The translations under genes and the position numbers were made by a program. Positions 9,358-17,563 of a stretch of DNA of 64,000 bases are shown piece after piece. The notes under the pieces are model-generated. The model searched no databases. It was not told the DNA's origin and saw nothing but the letters and a program-made list of their open reading frames with translations. Each line of letters starts with the position of its first letter. Position 1 is the first letter of the stretch. The DNA comes from Georgenia sp. EYE_87 (GTDB taxonomy: Bacteria > Actinomycetota > Actinomycetes > Actinomycetales > Actinomycetaceae), in NCBI RefSeq assembly GCF_023148685.1, contig NZ_JAHXNL010000001.1, positions 682,001 through 746,000 of the forward strand. The letters run 5' to 3'.

Positions 9358-10185
9358 ATGACCGCGCTCGCCGGATTCGCCCTGAACGACGGCCGCACCC
9401 TGCCCGCCCTCGGGTTCGGCACCTGGCGGGTGAGCGGGGACGAGGCCGAGGCGGAGGTGCGCAGCGCGTTGGCGGCGGGGTACCGGCTCATCGACACGGC
9501 GGCCGTCTACGGCAACGAGCGTGAGGTCGGCGCGGCGGTGGCCGGCTCCGGCGTGCCGCGGGACGAGGTCCTGGTGACGAGCAAGCTGCGCGGCGCCGAC
9601 CAGGGCTACGACGCCGCCCTGCGCGGCTTCGAGCGCACGCTCGAGGCGCTCGGGCTGGACCGTCTCGATCTCTACCTGATCCACTGGCCGCTGCCCGCGC
9701 GCGGCCTCTACGTCGACTCCTGGAGGGCTCTGGTCCGCCTTCGCGACGAGGGCGCCGTCCGCTCCGTCGGGGTCTCCAACTTCACCGCCGCCCACCTCGA
9801 CCGCATCATCGGCGAGACCGGGGTGGCGCCGGCGGTGAACCAGATCGAGCTCCACCCGGGGTTCGTGCAGGAGGAGATGCGTGCCGCGAACGCCGAGCGC
9901 GGGATCGTCACGGAGGCCTGGGGGCCGCTCGGCCGCGGCAAGGGTCTGCTCGACGCGCCCGAGGTGCGCGCGGTGGCGGACGCGCACGCCGTCAGCCCGG
10001 CGCAGGCGGTGCTCCGCTGGCACCACCAGCTCGGGGTGCTGCCGCTGCCCAAGTCGGCGGACCCGCGGCGCCAGCGGGAGAACCTCGACATCGCCGGGTT
10101 CTCGCTGACCGACGAGGAGATGGCACGCCTGGGATCGCTCCCCCAGCGCCGCCTCGGCGGCGACCCGGACACGCACGAGGAGTAG
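9358..10185 (+). CDS. Aldo/keto reductase (2,5-diketogluconate reductase-like)
   Basis: 275 residues; ATG 9349 would add three residues. It has the full AKR tetrad: Asp in LIDTAAVYG, Tyr in the same segment, Lys in LVTSKLRG and His in LYLIHWPLP. The NADPH-binding end is PKSADPRRQRENLDI. It belongs to the AKR5-like branch that reduces small carbonyls and sugars; the substrate is unknown. It stands alone and meets oleD tail to tail. Confidence 0.92.
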   Translation: MTALAGFALNDGRTLPALGFGTWRVSGDEAEAEVRSALAAGYRLIDTAAVYGNEREVGAAVAGSGVPRDEVLVTSKLRGADQGYDAALRGFERTLEALGLDRLDLYLIHWPLPARGLYVDSWRALVRLRDEGAVRSVGVSNFTAAHLDRIIGETGVAPAVNQIELHPGFVQEEMRAANAERGIVTEAWGPLGRGKGLLDAPEVRAVADAHAVSPAQAVLRWHHQLGVLPLPKSADPRRQRENLDIAGFSLTDEEMARLGSLPQRRLGGDPDTHEE

Positions 10186-10203
10186 GACGGCCCGCCTCTC
10201 CCC

Positions 10204-10238
10204 CGGTGATATCTCACTGAGGAAGTGGCGTCTCACCG
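10204..10238. repeat. Intergenic element with paired TGRYRYCTCAC motifs
   Basis: TGATATCTCAC at 10207-10217 and TGGCGTCTCAC at 10226-10236 form a pair, enclosed by a CGGTGA/TCACCG inverted repeat (10204-10209, 10233-10238). It sits between convergent genes. The same paired 11-mers recur at 16246-16273. Confidence 0.55.
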
Positions 10239-10256
10239 ACGTGGGCGGCTGGGCGG

Positions 10257-11228
10257 TCAGCGGGTGCGGTAGTACGCGGCGAGGCGCGCGAAGCCCTCGT
10301 CGAGGCTCACCTCGGGACGCCAGCCGAGGGCCTCGCGGGTGCGCCGCTGGTCGAACCAGTGCGCGGTGGAGAGCTGCTCGGCGAGGAACCGCGTCATCGG
10401 CGGCTCGTCGACGCCCGGCCGCACCGCCCACACCCGCTCCACGACCGCACCGGCGGCCCGGGCGAGCGTGCCCGGCACCGACCAGGCGGGGGGCGTCACC
10501 CCGGCCGCGCGACACAACCCTGCGATCAGCTCGGCCACCGGCCGCGGCTCGCCGTTGGTGACGACGAACGCCTCGCCGTGGGCGTCCTCCGCCCGGTCCA
10601 GCGCGGCGACCAGGGCGCTGACCGCGTTGTCCACGTAGGTCGTGTCGATCAGCGCCGCACCGGAGTCGAGGACCGGCAGCCGCCCGGCCGCCGCTCGGTC
10701 GACGACGCGCTGGACGAGCTGGGTGTCGCCCGGTCCCCACACGATGTGCGGCCGCACGGCCAGCACGGCGAAGCCGGGCGCGTCCGCGGCGAGCGCGGCC
10801 AGCTCCGCGGCGGCCTTGGTGCGGGCGTAGTGCCCGCGGGCCCGCTCCGGCGTCGCCTCCCCCGCGCCGTCACCGACGATCGAGGTGCCGGTGTGGGCGA
10901 CGGAGGGCGAGGAGACGAGGACGAACCTGCTGGCCCCGGCGGCCCGGGCGGCGTCGAGCAGCAGCCGGGTGCCGTCGACGTTGGTGCGCTCGAAGTCGGC
11001 GAGGTCGCCCGCGAAGGAGACCTTCGCGGCGAGATGGACGACGGCGTCCTGGCCGGCGGCCGCGGCGGCGACGGCGGAGGGGTCGTCGACCGACCCGAGC
11101 ACCTCGCGGGCGCCGGGCACCGACGCGGGGCGGCGCTGGAAGGTGGTGACCTCCTCGCCGCGTGCGGCCAGCGCGGTGGCGACGCCGCGGCCCAGCATGC
11201 CGGACGCGCCGGTGACGAGGACCCTCAC
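10257..11228 (-). CDS. oleD: OleD-like 2-alkyl-3-ketoalkanoate reductase
   Basis: 323 residues, GTG start overlapping the oleBC stop by four bases (GTGA). It is an extended SDR: NAD(P)-binding VTGASGMLG (residues 5-13), catalytic VSSPSVAH serine, and Y134-K138 in YARTK. OleD reduces the 2-alkyl-3-ketoacyl product of OleA to a beta-hydroxy acid before beta-lactone formation. The assignment rests mainly on gene order oleA-oleBC-oleD, which matches the known Micrococcus-type olefin cluster. In isolation it would be called an NAD-dependent epimerase/3-beta-hydroxysteroid dehydrogenase. Confidence 0.88.
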   Translation of the reverse strand: MRVLVTGASGMLGRGVATALAARGEEVTTFQRRPASVPGAREVLGSVDDPSAVAAAAAGQDAVVHLAAKVSFAGDLADFERTNVDGTRLLLDAARAAGASRFVLVSSPSVAHTGTSIVGDGAGEATPERARGHYARTKAAAELAALAADAPGFAVLAVRPHIVWGPGDTQLVQRVVDRAAAGRLPVLDSGAALIDTTYVDNAVSALVAALDRAEDAHGEAFVVTNGEPRPVAELIAGLCRAAGVTPPAWSVPGTLARAAGAVVERVWAVRPGVDEPPMTRFLAEQLSTAHWFDQRRTREALGWRPEVSLDEGFARLAAYYRTR

Positions 11229-13969
11229 GGCCTGCCCGCCCGCGCGCCCGCGAGCATGCGGGCCGCCCAGGCGGCCACCCGCGCCCGCTCGACCTTGGAG
11301 TTGTGCCGCACGTCGGTGGGGACCTCGGGCACGCGGAGCACGGCGGCGAGCGGCACGTGGACCGCGGCCCGCACCGCCCGGGCCAGGCCCTCGGGGGCCA
11401 GCGAGGGGGCGCGGCGGGCGCCGGCGTGGACCGCCGGGTCGGTCTCCAGCACCACGACGACCTGCTGGGTGCCCGCCGGCCCGACGCCGACCGCCGCGGC
11501 GCGCACGACCCCGCGCACGGACAGCGCGTCGTTCTCGACCTGCACCGGCGTGACGACGCCGTCGGCCGTGACGATCACGTGCGCCAGCCGGCCCTCGATC
11601 CAGAGCCGGCCGGCGGCGTCGAGGTGGCCGACGTCGCCGGTGCGGTGCCAGCCCGGCCAGGTGGCCGAGCGGTCCTGGGTGGCCCAGAGCCGGTCGTAGC
11701 GGTCCTTGAGGTTCGGGGCCGTGACGAGCACCTCGCCGGTCACCCCGGGCGCGTCGGTGGGCTCGCCGGTGGCGGCGCCGCCGTCGTCGAGCGGCACGAC
11801 CAGGATCCGGGCGCCGGGCACCGGGGCGCCCACGCAGGTCCCGTTGCCGGCCCCGGTCACGGTCCCCGCGACGGCGTCGGCCTCGGCGGCGCGGATCTGG
11901 TCCAGCGAGACGTCGGTGAGCGGCAGCGCCTCCGTCATGCCGTACGGGGTGTGCGGCTCGGCGTTGGGCATCACCTCGTGCACCTGCGCGAGCCGGGCCG
12001 AGGAGATCGGGGCGCCGGCGGAGAGGAACAGCTCCACCCGGGCCAGGGCGTCGCGCTGGACGGGCGTGAGCTCGCCGGCCGTGCGCACGACGTTCGCCAG
12101 CGCCGAGGGCGAGGCGAAGACGACGGACGCGTCGATCGCGGCCGCCGCGTCGGCCAGCGCGCCCGCCCGCAGCGTGGCCGGGGCGGTGACGTCCATGTCC
12201 GGGGTGGCACTCGTCGCGCCGAGGGCGGTGCCGAGCAGGGCGAACGGCGCGAAGCCGGCGACGAACGACCGCTCGGGCGAGAGCCCGTAGGTCTTGGCCA
12301 CGACGGCGCACATCCCCGCCAGGCGGCGGTGGGTGTACACCACGCCCTTGGCGGGTCCGGTGGACCCGGAGGTGAAGAGGATCGCGGCGTCGTCGTCCGG
12401 CCCCGGGCCGGCCGGCAGCGCGGTGCCGGCGGCCGCGAGCGCGGCGCCCCGGGCGAGCAGCTCGCGCAGGGAACCGGCGATGCCGAAGGTGCGGCGGCGG
12501 CTGTGCGCGGTCCGCGGCGGGGTGTAACCCTCCTCGTGCCCCTTGGGGACGACGACGAACTTCTGCCCCGGCCAGCCGAGCGCACGGGCGGCGACCATCG
12601 CCTTCTCGATGCCGAGGAGGTGGTCGGGCGCGGCGCCGCGGACGGCTCGGGTCATGCCCCGGAGGCCGAGGCCGGCGTCGGCGAGGACGACGACCGCGCC
12701 GAGGCGCAGGCAGGCGAACAGCGCGGTGGTCAGGTCCACCCCGGGCGGGATGAGCAGGCTGACCCGGTGCCCGGCGCGCACGCCGGAGTCGGCGAGGCCG
12801 AGGGCGAGGTGCTCCACCCGCCGGGCCAGGTCGGCCCAGCTGAGCGAGCTCGAGCCCGTGGAGGAGAGCGCGACGACGGCGGGGGTGCGGGAGCCGGACA
12901 GCTCGCTCAGCGCGGCGTACAGCGGCCGGTACTCGCCCGCCGCCGCCGCGCCTTCCGGCCCCGCCTCCGGCAGCGGGCCGCGTGCCGCGGGGCGGCCCTC
13001 CAGGGTGCGCTGCAACCAGCGCACCACGGTGCCCGCGACGTCGGCGTCCTCCACCACGAGGTGCCCGGCCCCCTCGAAGCGGTGGACGTCCGCGTGCGGC
13101 AGCCGCTCGAGGAGGTCCCGCAGGTACCGCTCGTAGAAGACCGGGTCCTTGGGCCCCCACATGATCAGGGCCGGCACGGTCAGACCGGCGACGCCGTCGG
13201 CGATTCGGGTGAGCTCGGCGTGGCTCGGGTGGCCCGGGCCGACCGGGATGTCCTCGACGAACGAGCCGATGCCCTTGCGGTCGTCGGCGGTGCGGTACGG
13301 CGACCGGTAGGTCTCCCGCACCTCGGGCGCGAGCGCGGGACGGGCGAGGGAGAGGGTGACGTCGAGGAAGGCCGACGTGAGCGTCGTCGCCCCGGAGTGC
13401 ACCGACCGGTGCCGGGCGAGGCGCAGCAGGGCCGGGACGCTCCGCGAGGCCTGCTGGTGCACGGCCGTGTTGGTGAGCACGAGGCCGGCGAGCTCCCGCG
13501 GGTGGTCCACCGCCCAGCCCATGGAGACGACGCCGCCCCAGTCGTGCCCGAGGGTGACGACGGGGCGCCCGTCCCAGCCCGGGCCGGACAAACCCAGGTG
13601 GTCGGTCAGCGCGCCGAGCTGCGCGACCCGGTCGGCGAGACGGTGGTGCGCGCCGGTGTGCTCGGAGAACCCCATCTCGAGCTGGTCGACGGCGACGACG
13701 CGCCAGCCCGCCTCGGCGCCGGCGGCCAGGACGGAGCGCCAGAGGTAGGACCAGGTCGGGTTGCCGTGCACGCACAGGACGGTGCCGTGCGGCGTCTCGC
13801 CGTCGGGCAGCGAGGCGGCGTTGTCCAGGTAGTGCCAGGCGTGGCCGTCGACCACGGCGCGGCGGGACCAGGCGGGGTCGACCCCCGGCCAGCGCGGCAG
13901 GCCACTGCCGGCGGGGGCGCCGAGGTCGGCCGGGCGAGGTGCGTTGTCGGGGGTGACCGAGGCGGTCAC
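11225..13969 (-). CDS. oleBC: OleBC fusion: alpha/beta hydrolase (beta-lactone decarboxylase) plus AMP-dependent beta-lactone synthetase
   Basis: 914 residues. Residues about 30-325 are a haloalkane-dehalogenase-like alpha/beta hydrolase with LCVHGNPTWSYLW, nucleophile D143 in GHDWGG and H303 in EGAGHLVVED, matching OleB, which decarboxylates beta-lactones to cis-olefins. Residues about 345-914 are an AMP-binding domain with P-loop TSGSTGPAKG (534-542 region), YGMTEALPL and WHRTGDVGHLD, matching OleC, which adenylates the beta-hydroxy acid to form the beta-lactone. The fused OleBC form is the actinobacterial arrangement. Both ends overlap neighbours by GTGA, implying coupled translation and fixed stoichiometry. 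Confidence 0.92.
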   Translation of the reverse strand: MTASVTPDNAPRPADLGAPAGSGLPRWPGVDPAWSRRAVVDGHAWHYLDNAASLPDGETPHGTVLCVHGNPTWSYLWRSVLAAGAEAGWRVVAVDQLEMGFSEHTGAHHRLADRVAQLGALTDHLGLSGPGWDGRPVVTLGHDWGGVVSMGWAVDHPRELAGLVLTNTAVHQQASRSVPALLRLARHRSVHSGATTLTSAFLDVTLSLARPALAPEVRETYRSPYRTADDRKGIGSFVEDIPVGPGHPSHAELTRIADGVAGLTVPALIMWGPKDPVFYERYLRDLLERLPHADVHRFEGAGHLVVEDADVAGTVVRWLQRTLEGRPAARGPLPEAGPEGAAAAGEYRPLYAALSELSGSRTPAVVALSSTGSSSLSWADLARRVEHLALGLADSGVRAGHRVSLLIPPGVDLTTALFACLRLGAVVVLADAGLGLRGMTRAVRGAAPDHLLGIEKAMVAARALGWPGQKFVVVPKGHEEGYTPPRTAHSRRRTFGIAGSLRELLARGAALAAAGTALPAGPGPDDDAAILFTSGSTGPAKGVVYTHRRLAGMCAVVAKTYGLSPERSFVAGFAPFALLGTALGATSATPDMDVTAPATLRAGALADAAAAIDASVVFASPSALANVVRTAGELTPVQRDALARVELFLSAGAPISSARLAQVHEVMPNAEPHTPYGMTEALPLTDVSLDQIRAAEADAVAGTVTGAGNGTCVGAPVPGARILVVPLDDGGAATGEPTDAPGVTGEVLVTAPNLKDRYDRLWATQDRSATWPGWHRTGDVGHLDAAGRLWIEGRLAHVIVTADGVVTPVQVENDALSVRGVVRAAAVGVGPAGTQQVVVVLETDPAVHAGARRAPSLAPEGLARAVRAAVHVPLAAVLRVPEVPTDVRHNSKVERARVAAWAARMLAGARAGRP

Positions 13970-14997
13970 CAGACCAGCTCCAGCAGCGCGGTGTTCAGCC
14001 CCGACCCGACCCCCAGGCACATGACGCGGTCGCCGGGGTTGAGGGTGTCCGCCTGCTCCGAGAGCGTCATCGCGATCGCGGCGGGGCCGACGTTGCCCCA
14101 CCGGTCGAAGGTGATCGGCACCGCGTCGGGGTCGAGGTCGACGGCGTCGATGATCGCCTTGGTGTAGGGCGTGGAGATCTGGTGCGTGACGTAGCGGTCG
14201 AGCCGCGACCAGTCCCAGCCGTCCGCCTCGGCCTCGCGCCAGGCGTCGACGACGAGCTTGAGGCCCTTGGTCAGCAGGTTCTTGGTGTCGGTGGTCATCT
14301 TGCCGAACGAGCCGACGCACAGCTCGTGGTGCTCCGTGGCGGCGCGCGCGACGCCGCCGAGGATCCGGTGGCCGTCGGGCCGGTCGGACGCGCGGCCGAT
14401 GACGACGGCGGCGGCGCCGTCGCCGAGGGTGAGCGAGGCGAACTGGTTCTGGTAGTCCTCGCGCGTGACGCCGTCGGCGGTCAGGCGGGCGAGGGTGTCC
14501 TCCTGCGTGCGGCGGACGTCCTCGGCGTTGACGATCACGGCGTGGTCGATCTGACCGGCGTCGATCATGGCCGAGGCCATCTGCACGCCGTTGACGAAGC
14601 CGACGCAGGCGTTGGTGATGTCGAAGTTCAGGGCGCGGCTCGACAGGCCCATGCGGTCGTGGACGCGCACGGCCACGGAGGGCTCGAGCTGGGTGCGGGA
14701 GACGGAGGTGTTGATGAGCAGCCCGACGTCCCCGGGGTCGACCCCGGCCTCGGCGAGCGCCTTGGAGCCGGCCTCGGCGGCCATGTCCTCGAACGCGGTC
14801 CCGTCCTCCCACCACCGGCGCTCACGCACGCCGGAGACGCGCTCCAGGAGGTTCTTGGGCAGCCGCAGGGCCTTGCGGGCGACGGCGAGCCGGTCCTCGA
14901 ACTCTGCCGAGGTCACCACCCGGGGCGCCTCGATGTGGGACAGGCCCACGATGGCGCTGTCGCGGTACCGGAACGTCGCGTTTCCCAGTTGGCTCAC
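13966..14997 (-). CDS. oleA: OleA: thiolase-fold acyl-CoA condensing enzyme for olefin synthesis
   Basis: 343 residues from GTG 14997. KASIII-like fold with the OleA catalytic set: C131 in ITNACVGFV, E105 in RTQLEPSVA (the OleA-specific glutamate), H272 in YVTHQISTP and N302 in RWGNVGPA. OleA joins two fatty acyl-CoAs head to head by a non-decarboxylative Claisen condensation. It is first in the operon and followed by oleBC with a GTGA overlap. The start lies 6 bases after TAACCT; a GGGAG abuts the start too closely to act as a ribosome binding site, so a leaderless transcript is likely. Confidence 0.93.
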   Translation of the reverse strand: MSQLGNATFRYRDSAIVGLSHIEAPRVVTSAEFEDRLAVARKALRLPKNLLERVSGVRERRWWEDGTAFEDMAAEAGSKALAEAGVDPGDVGLLINTSVSRTQLEPSVAVRVHDRMGLSSRALNFDITNACVGFVNGVQMASAMIDAGQIDHAVIVNAEDVRRTQEDTLARLTADGVTREDYQNQFASLTLGDGAAAVVIGRASDRPDGHRILGGVARAATEHHELCVGSFGKMTTDTKNLLTKGLKLVVDAWREAEADGWDWSRLDRYVTHQISTPYTKAIIDAVDLDPDAVPITFDRWGNVGPAAIAMTLSEQADTLNPGDRVMCLGVGSGLNTALLELVW

Positions 14998-15003
14998 CTC
15001 CCA

Positions 15004-15009
15004 AGGTTA
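15004..15009 (-). promoter_or_regulatory. -10 element of the oleABCD operon (leaderless)
   Basis: TAACCT on the minus strand ends 6 bases before the oleA GTG. No clear -35 was found. Confidence 0.4.
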
Positions 15010-15198
15010 CGGAGTGCCGGCGAGCGGGCGCACGCCGATGGCAGGGCCTGGGACAACAGTCACAACCGCGCGATCACGGGAACCTGCCCGGGCCCACCGG
15101 CGCACGGGCTGGCACCCGGTCGTCGGCCCGGCTCATCATGCCAGCCCGCCGACGTCGCGGCCTCCCGTCAATGCTGGGGGGAGTCGGTGCGCCGGCAC

Positions 15199-15204
15199 TA
15201 CCCT
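15199..15204 (+). promoter_or_regulatory. -10 element of the primase-polymerase gene (leaderless)
   Basis: TACCCT ends 6 bases before ATG 15211; no Shine-Dalgarno sequence is present. It is divergent from the oleA promoter across about 195 bases. Confidence 0.4.
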
Positions 15205-15210
15205 CGGGCC

Positions 15211-16233
15211 ATGGCGTCCAGCGCGAGGGTGATGGAGGTTCCCGGGCCCGACGGTCCGCGGCAGGTGCGGGTCTCCAGCCCGGACCGGGTCATGTGGCCG
15301 GACGACGGCGTCACCAAGTGGGAGCTCGCGCAGTACGTGGTGTCGGTCGGCGAGGGGCTGCTGCGTGCGGTGGCGGACCGTCCCGTCACCCTCCAGCGCT
15401 TCCCCGAGGGCGTCCAGGGCGAGGAGTTCTTCTCGAAGAACCCCCCGCGCGGCGTGCCGGAGTGGGCGCGCACCGTCATGTGCACGTACCCGTCGGGGCG
15501 CTCGCACCCCCAGCTCGTGATCGACGAGCTCGCCACGGCCGTGTGGGCCGTGCAGATGAACACCGTGACCTTCCACCCCTGGCCGGTGCGTGCCGCGGAC
15601 AACGACAACCCCGACGAGCTGCGCATCGACCTCGACCCCCAGCCCGGGCGCGGCTTCCCCGACGCCGTCGAGGCGGCGTTCGGCCTCAAGGAGCTGATGG
15701 AGGAGCTCGGGCTGACCCCGTGGGTGAAGACCTCCGGCAACCGGGGCGTGCACGTCTACGCGCGGGTCGAGCCCACCCACGAGTTCCTCGACGTGCGCCA
15801 CGCCGTCATCGGCATCGCGCGCGAGCTCGAGCGGCGGATCCCCGACCTGGTGACGACGGCGTGGTGGAAGGAGGAGCGCGGGGAGAAGGTGTTCGTCGAC
15901 TTCAACCAGGCGAACCGCGACCGGACCATCGCCTCCGCCTACAGCCCCCGGCCGCTGCCCGGCGCCCCCGTCTCGATGCCGGTGGCGTGGGAGAGCCTGC
16001 GGGACGTCTCGCCGCGGGAGTTCACGGTGCGCACCGCGCCGGGGATCGTCGCGGCCGACGGCGACGCCTGGGCGGGCATGGAACGGGCCGTCGGCAAGGT
16101 CGCGCCGGCGCTCGAGCTGTGGGAGCGCGACGTCGCCGCCGGCCTCGGCGAGCTGCCGTTCCCGCCCGAGTACCCCAAGATGCCGGGCGAGCCGCCGCGG
16201 GTGCAGCCGAGCCGCAAGCGCATGGAGGGATAG
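15211..16233 (+). CDS. LigD-type primase-polymerase (Prim-Pol, archaeo-eukaryotic primase fold)
   Basis: 340 residues. PolDom features: TLQRFPEGVQGEEFFSKNPP, the metal-binding DLDPQPG (Asp-x-Asp), KTSGNRGVHVY with the nucleotide-binding SGN/H residues, KVFVDFNQANRDRTIASAYS and SMPVAWESL. It has only the polymerase domain: no ligase or nuclease domain is fused. Known relatives include the LigD polymerase domain of end joining and mycobacterial Prim-PolC, which works with LigC in excision repair. It faces a DNA ligase gene tail to tail, supporting a shared repair role. No Ku gene is in the window. Confidence 0.92.
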   Translation: MASSARVMEVPGPDGPRQVRVSSPDRVMWPDDGVTKWELAQYVVSVGEGLLRAVADRPVTLQRFPEGVQGEEFFSKNPPRGVPEWARTVMCTYPSGRSHPQLVIDELATAVWAVQMNTVTFHPWPVRAADNDNPDELRIDLDPQPGRGFPDAVEAAFGLKELMEELGLTPWVKTSGNRGVHVYARVEPTHEFLDVRHAVIGIARELERRIPDLVTTAWWKEERGEKVFVDFNQANRDRTIASAYSPRPLPGAPVSMPVAWESLRDVSPREFTVRTAPGIVAADGDAWAGMERAVGKVAPALELWERDVAAGLGELPFPPEYPKMPGEPPRVQPSRKRMEG

Positions 16234-16245
16234 CCGCCGGGCTCG

Positions 16246-16286
16246 TGACATCTCACCGCCCATGACGCCTCACCAAAGGGCGGGTG
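16246..16286. terminator. Bidirectional hairpin between Prim-Pol and ligase genes, carrying the paired TGRYRYCTCAC motif
   Basis: CCGCCC (16256-16261) pairs with GGGCGG (16278-16283) and extends two more pairs past a bulge. TGACATCTCAC (16246-16256) and TGACGCCTCAC (16263-16273) overlap it. This is the same motif pair as at 10207-10236, also between convergent genes. Weak T tracts make terminator function likely rather than certain. Confidence 0.45.
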
Positions 16287-16289
16287 GTG

Positions 16290-17360
16290 TCAGCGCTGGA
16301 GGACGTCGTCGAGGTCGTAGGCCAGCGGCCGTTCGATCTGCTCGAGGGTGCACGAGCGCGGGTCCCGGTCGGGCCGCCAGCGCAGGAACTGCGCCGAGTG
16401 CCGGAAACGCGCCCCCTCGAGCTGGTCGAACTTCACCTCGACCACCCGCTCCGGGCGCAGCCGCACGAAGCTGACGTCCTTGTTCGCGCTGAACCGGGAG
16501 CGGTCGGTCTCGCCGCGCACGGCCTCGCCGCTCTCGTCGCGCACCACCAGCTCGTCGAGCTCGCTCACGAGCTCCTTGCGGCGCTTGTCGGTGAACGCCG
16601 AGATCCCGCCGACGTTGAACAGGTTCCCGGCGTCGTCGTACATGCCGAGGAGCAGGGACCCGACGCCGGAGCCGGACTTGTGGACCCGGTAGCCGACGAG
16701 CACGGCCTCGGCGGTGCGGGAGTGCTTGACCTTGAGCATCGTCCGCTTCCCCGGCTCGTAGCGGGCGCCCAGCGGCTTGGCGACGACGCCGTCGAGCCCG
16801 GCGCCCTCGAACGTGGTGAACCAGTCCTGGGCCACCGTCCGGTCGCGGGTGACGCGCGTCAGGTGCACCGGTGCGCCCGTCGCCAGCGACGACATCGCGT
16901 CCTCGAGCCGCTCCCGGCGGCGGCCGAACGGCTCGCCCATGAGGTCGTCGTCGCCCAGGCAGAGCACGTCGAACGCCACGAGCTCCGCGGGCGTCTCCGC
17001 CGCGAGCCTGCGCACCCGGGACTCCGCCGGGTGGATCCGCTGGGACAGCGACTCCCAGTCCAGCCGCTGGCTCCCCGGGTCGCCGCGGCGCACCACGATC
17101 TCGCCGTCGACGGCGCAGCGTTCCGGCAGGTGCTCGAGCGCGGCCTCGACCATCTCGGGGAAGTACCTCGTCAGCGGCTTGCTGCCGCGGCTGGCGAGCT
17201 CGACGTCGTCGCCGTCGCGCAGCACGATGCAGCGGAACCCGTCCCACTTCGGCTCGTAGGAGTAGCCGCCCTGCACGGCGTCCTGGGCCGGGACGGCGGT
17301 GACGGCCTTGGCGAGCATCGGGGCGACGGGCAGCACGATCGGGAGGTCCACGGAGGTCAT
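16290..17360 (-). CDS. ligC: ATP-dependent DNA ligase (LigC type)
   Basis: 356 residues. Motif I is YEPKWDGFR with the adenylated Lys at residue 38, followed by SRGSKPLTRYFPE, DGEIVV, VAFDVL, GLDGVVAKPL and LKVKHSR as the remaining nucleotidyltransferase motifs, then an OB-fold with VGYRVHKSGSGVGSLLLGMY. It is a single-module ligase of LigC size. Mycobacterial LigC pairs with Prim-PolC in excision repair, and the convergent Prim-Pol gene here fits that. There is no strong ribosome binding site before ATG 17360. Confidence 0.92.
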   Translation of the reverse strand: MTSVDLPIVLPVAPMLAKAVTAVPAQDAVQGGYSYEPKWDGFRCIVLRDGDDVELASRGSKPLTRYFPEMVEAALEHLPERCAVDGEIVVRRGDPGSQRLDWESLSQRIHPAESRVRRLAAETPAELVAFDVLCLGDDDLMGEPFGRRRERLEDAMSSLATGAPVHLTRVTRDRTVAQDWFTTFEGAGLDGVVAKPLGARYEPGKRTMLKVKHSRTAEAVLVGYRVHKSGSGVGSLLLGMYDDAGNLFNVGGISAFTDKRRKELVSELDELVVRDESGEAVRGETDRSRFSANKDVSFVRLRPERVVEVKFDQLEGARFRHSAQFLRWRPDRDPRSCTLEQIERPLAYDLDDVLQR

Positions 17361-17410
17361 CGTGGCCCGGAACGTGCCCGGCCGCTACCGGCCGGGCGAG
17401 CCCGCCTCCG

Positions 17411-17563
17411 CTAGAGGTGGTGGCGCGTCTCGGGGTCGTCGAACACGTCGTCGGGGCGCTGGTCCTCGAGCGGGTGCCGTGCCAGGAAGAAGACGGCGAG
17501 CAGGAGGCCGCCCCACACGACGAGCATGGCGACGATCATCATCAGGGTCGCGGTGGTGGTCAT
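17411..17563 (-). CDS. metS: MetS, small subunit of NSS-family methionine/alanine importer
   Basis: 50 residues in one transmembrane segment: MTTTATLMMIVAMLVVWGGL, then FFLARHPLEDQ and a short acidic tail. This matches the MetS-type small subunits that accompany NSS transporters in actinobacteria. Its ATG overlaps the metP stop by four bases (ATGA). Small size hides it from length-filtered gene finders; the overlap and typical sequence make it convincing. Confidence 0.9.
   Translation of the reverse strand: MTTTATLMMIVAMLVVWGGLLLAVFFLARHPLEDQRPDDVFDDPETRHHL

Noticed and set aside
10257-13775. Very long minus-strand frame that would fuse oleD to upstream sequence
   Set aside because: Only its last 323 codons are oleD. 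The upstream part is Arg/Ala/Pro-rich shadow of oleBC in another frame, and a GTGA overlap gives oleD its own start.
11225-13969. OleBC fusion as an assembly or frameshift artefact
   Set aside because: The linker region is open, codon bias is even throughout, and fused OleBC is the known actinobacterial form.
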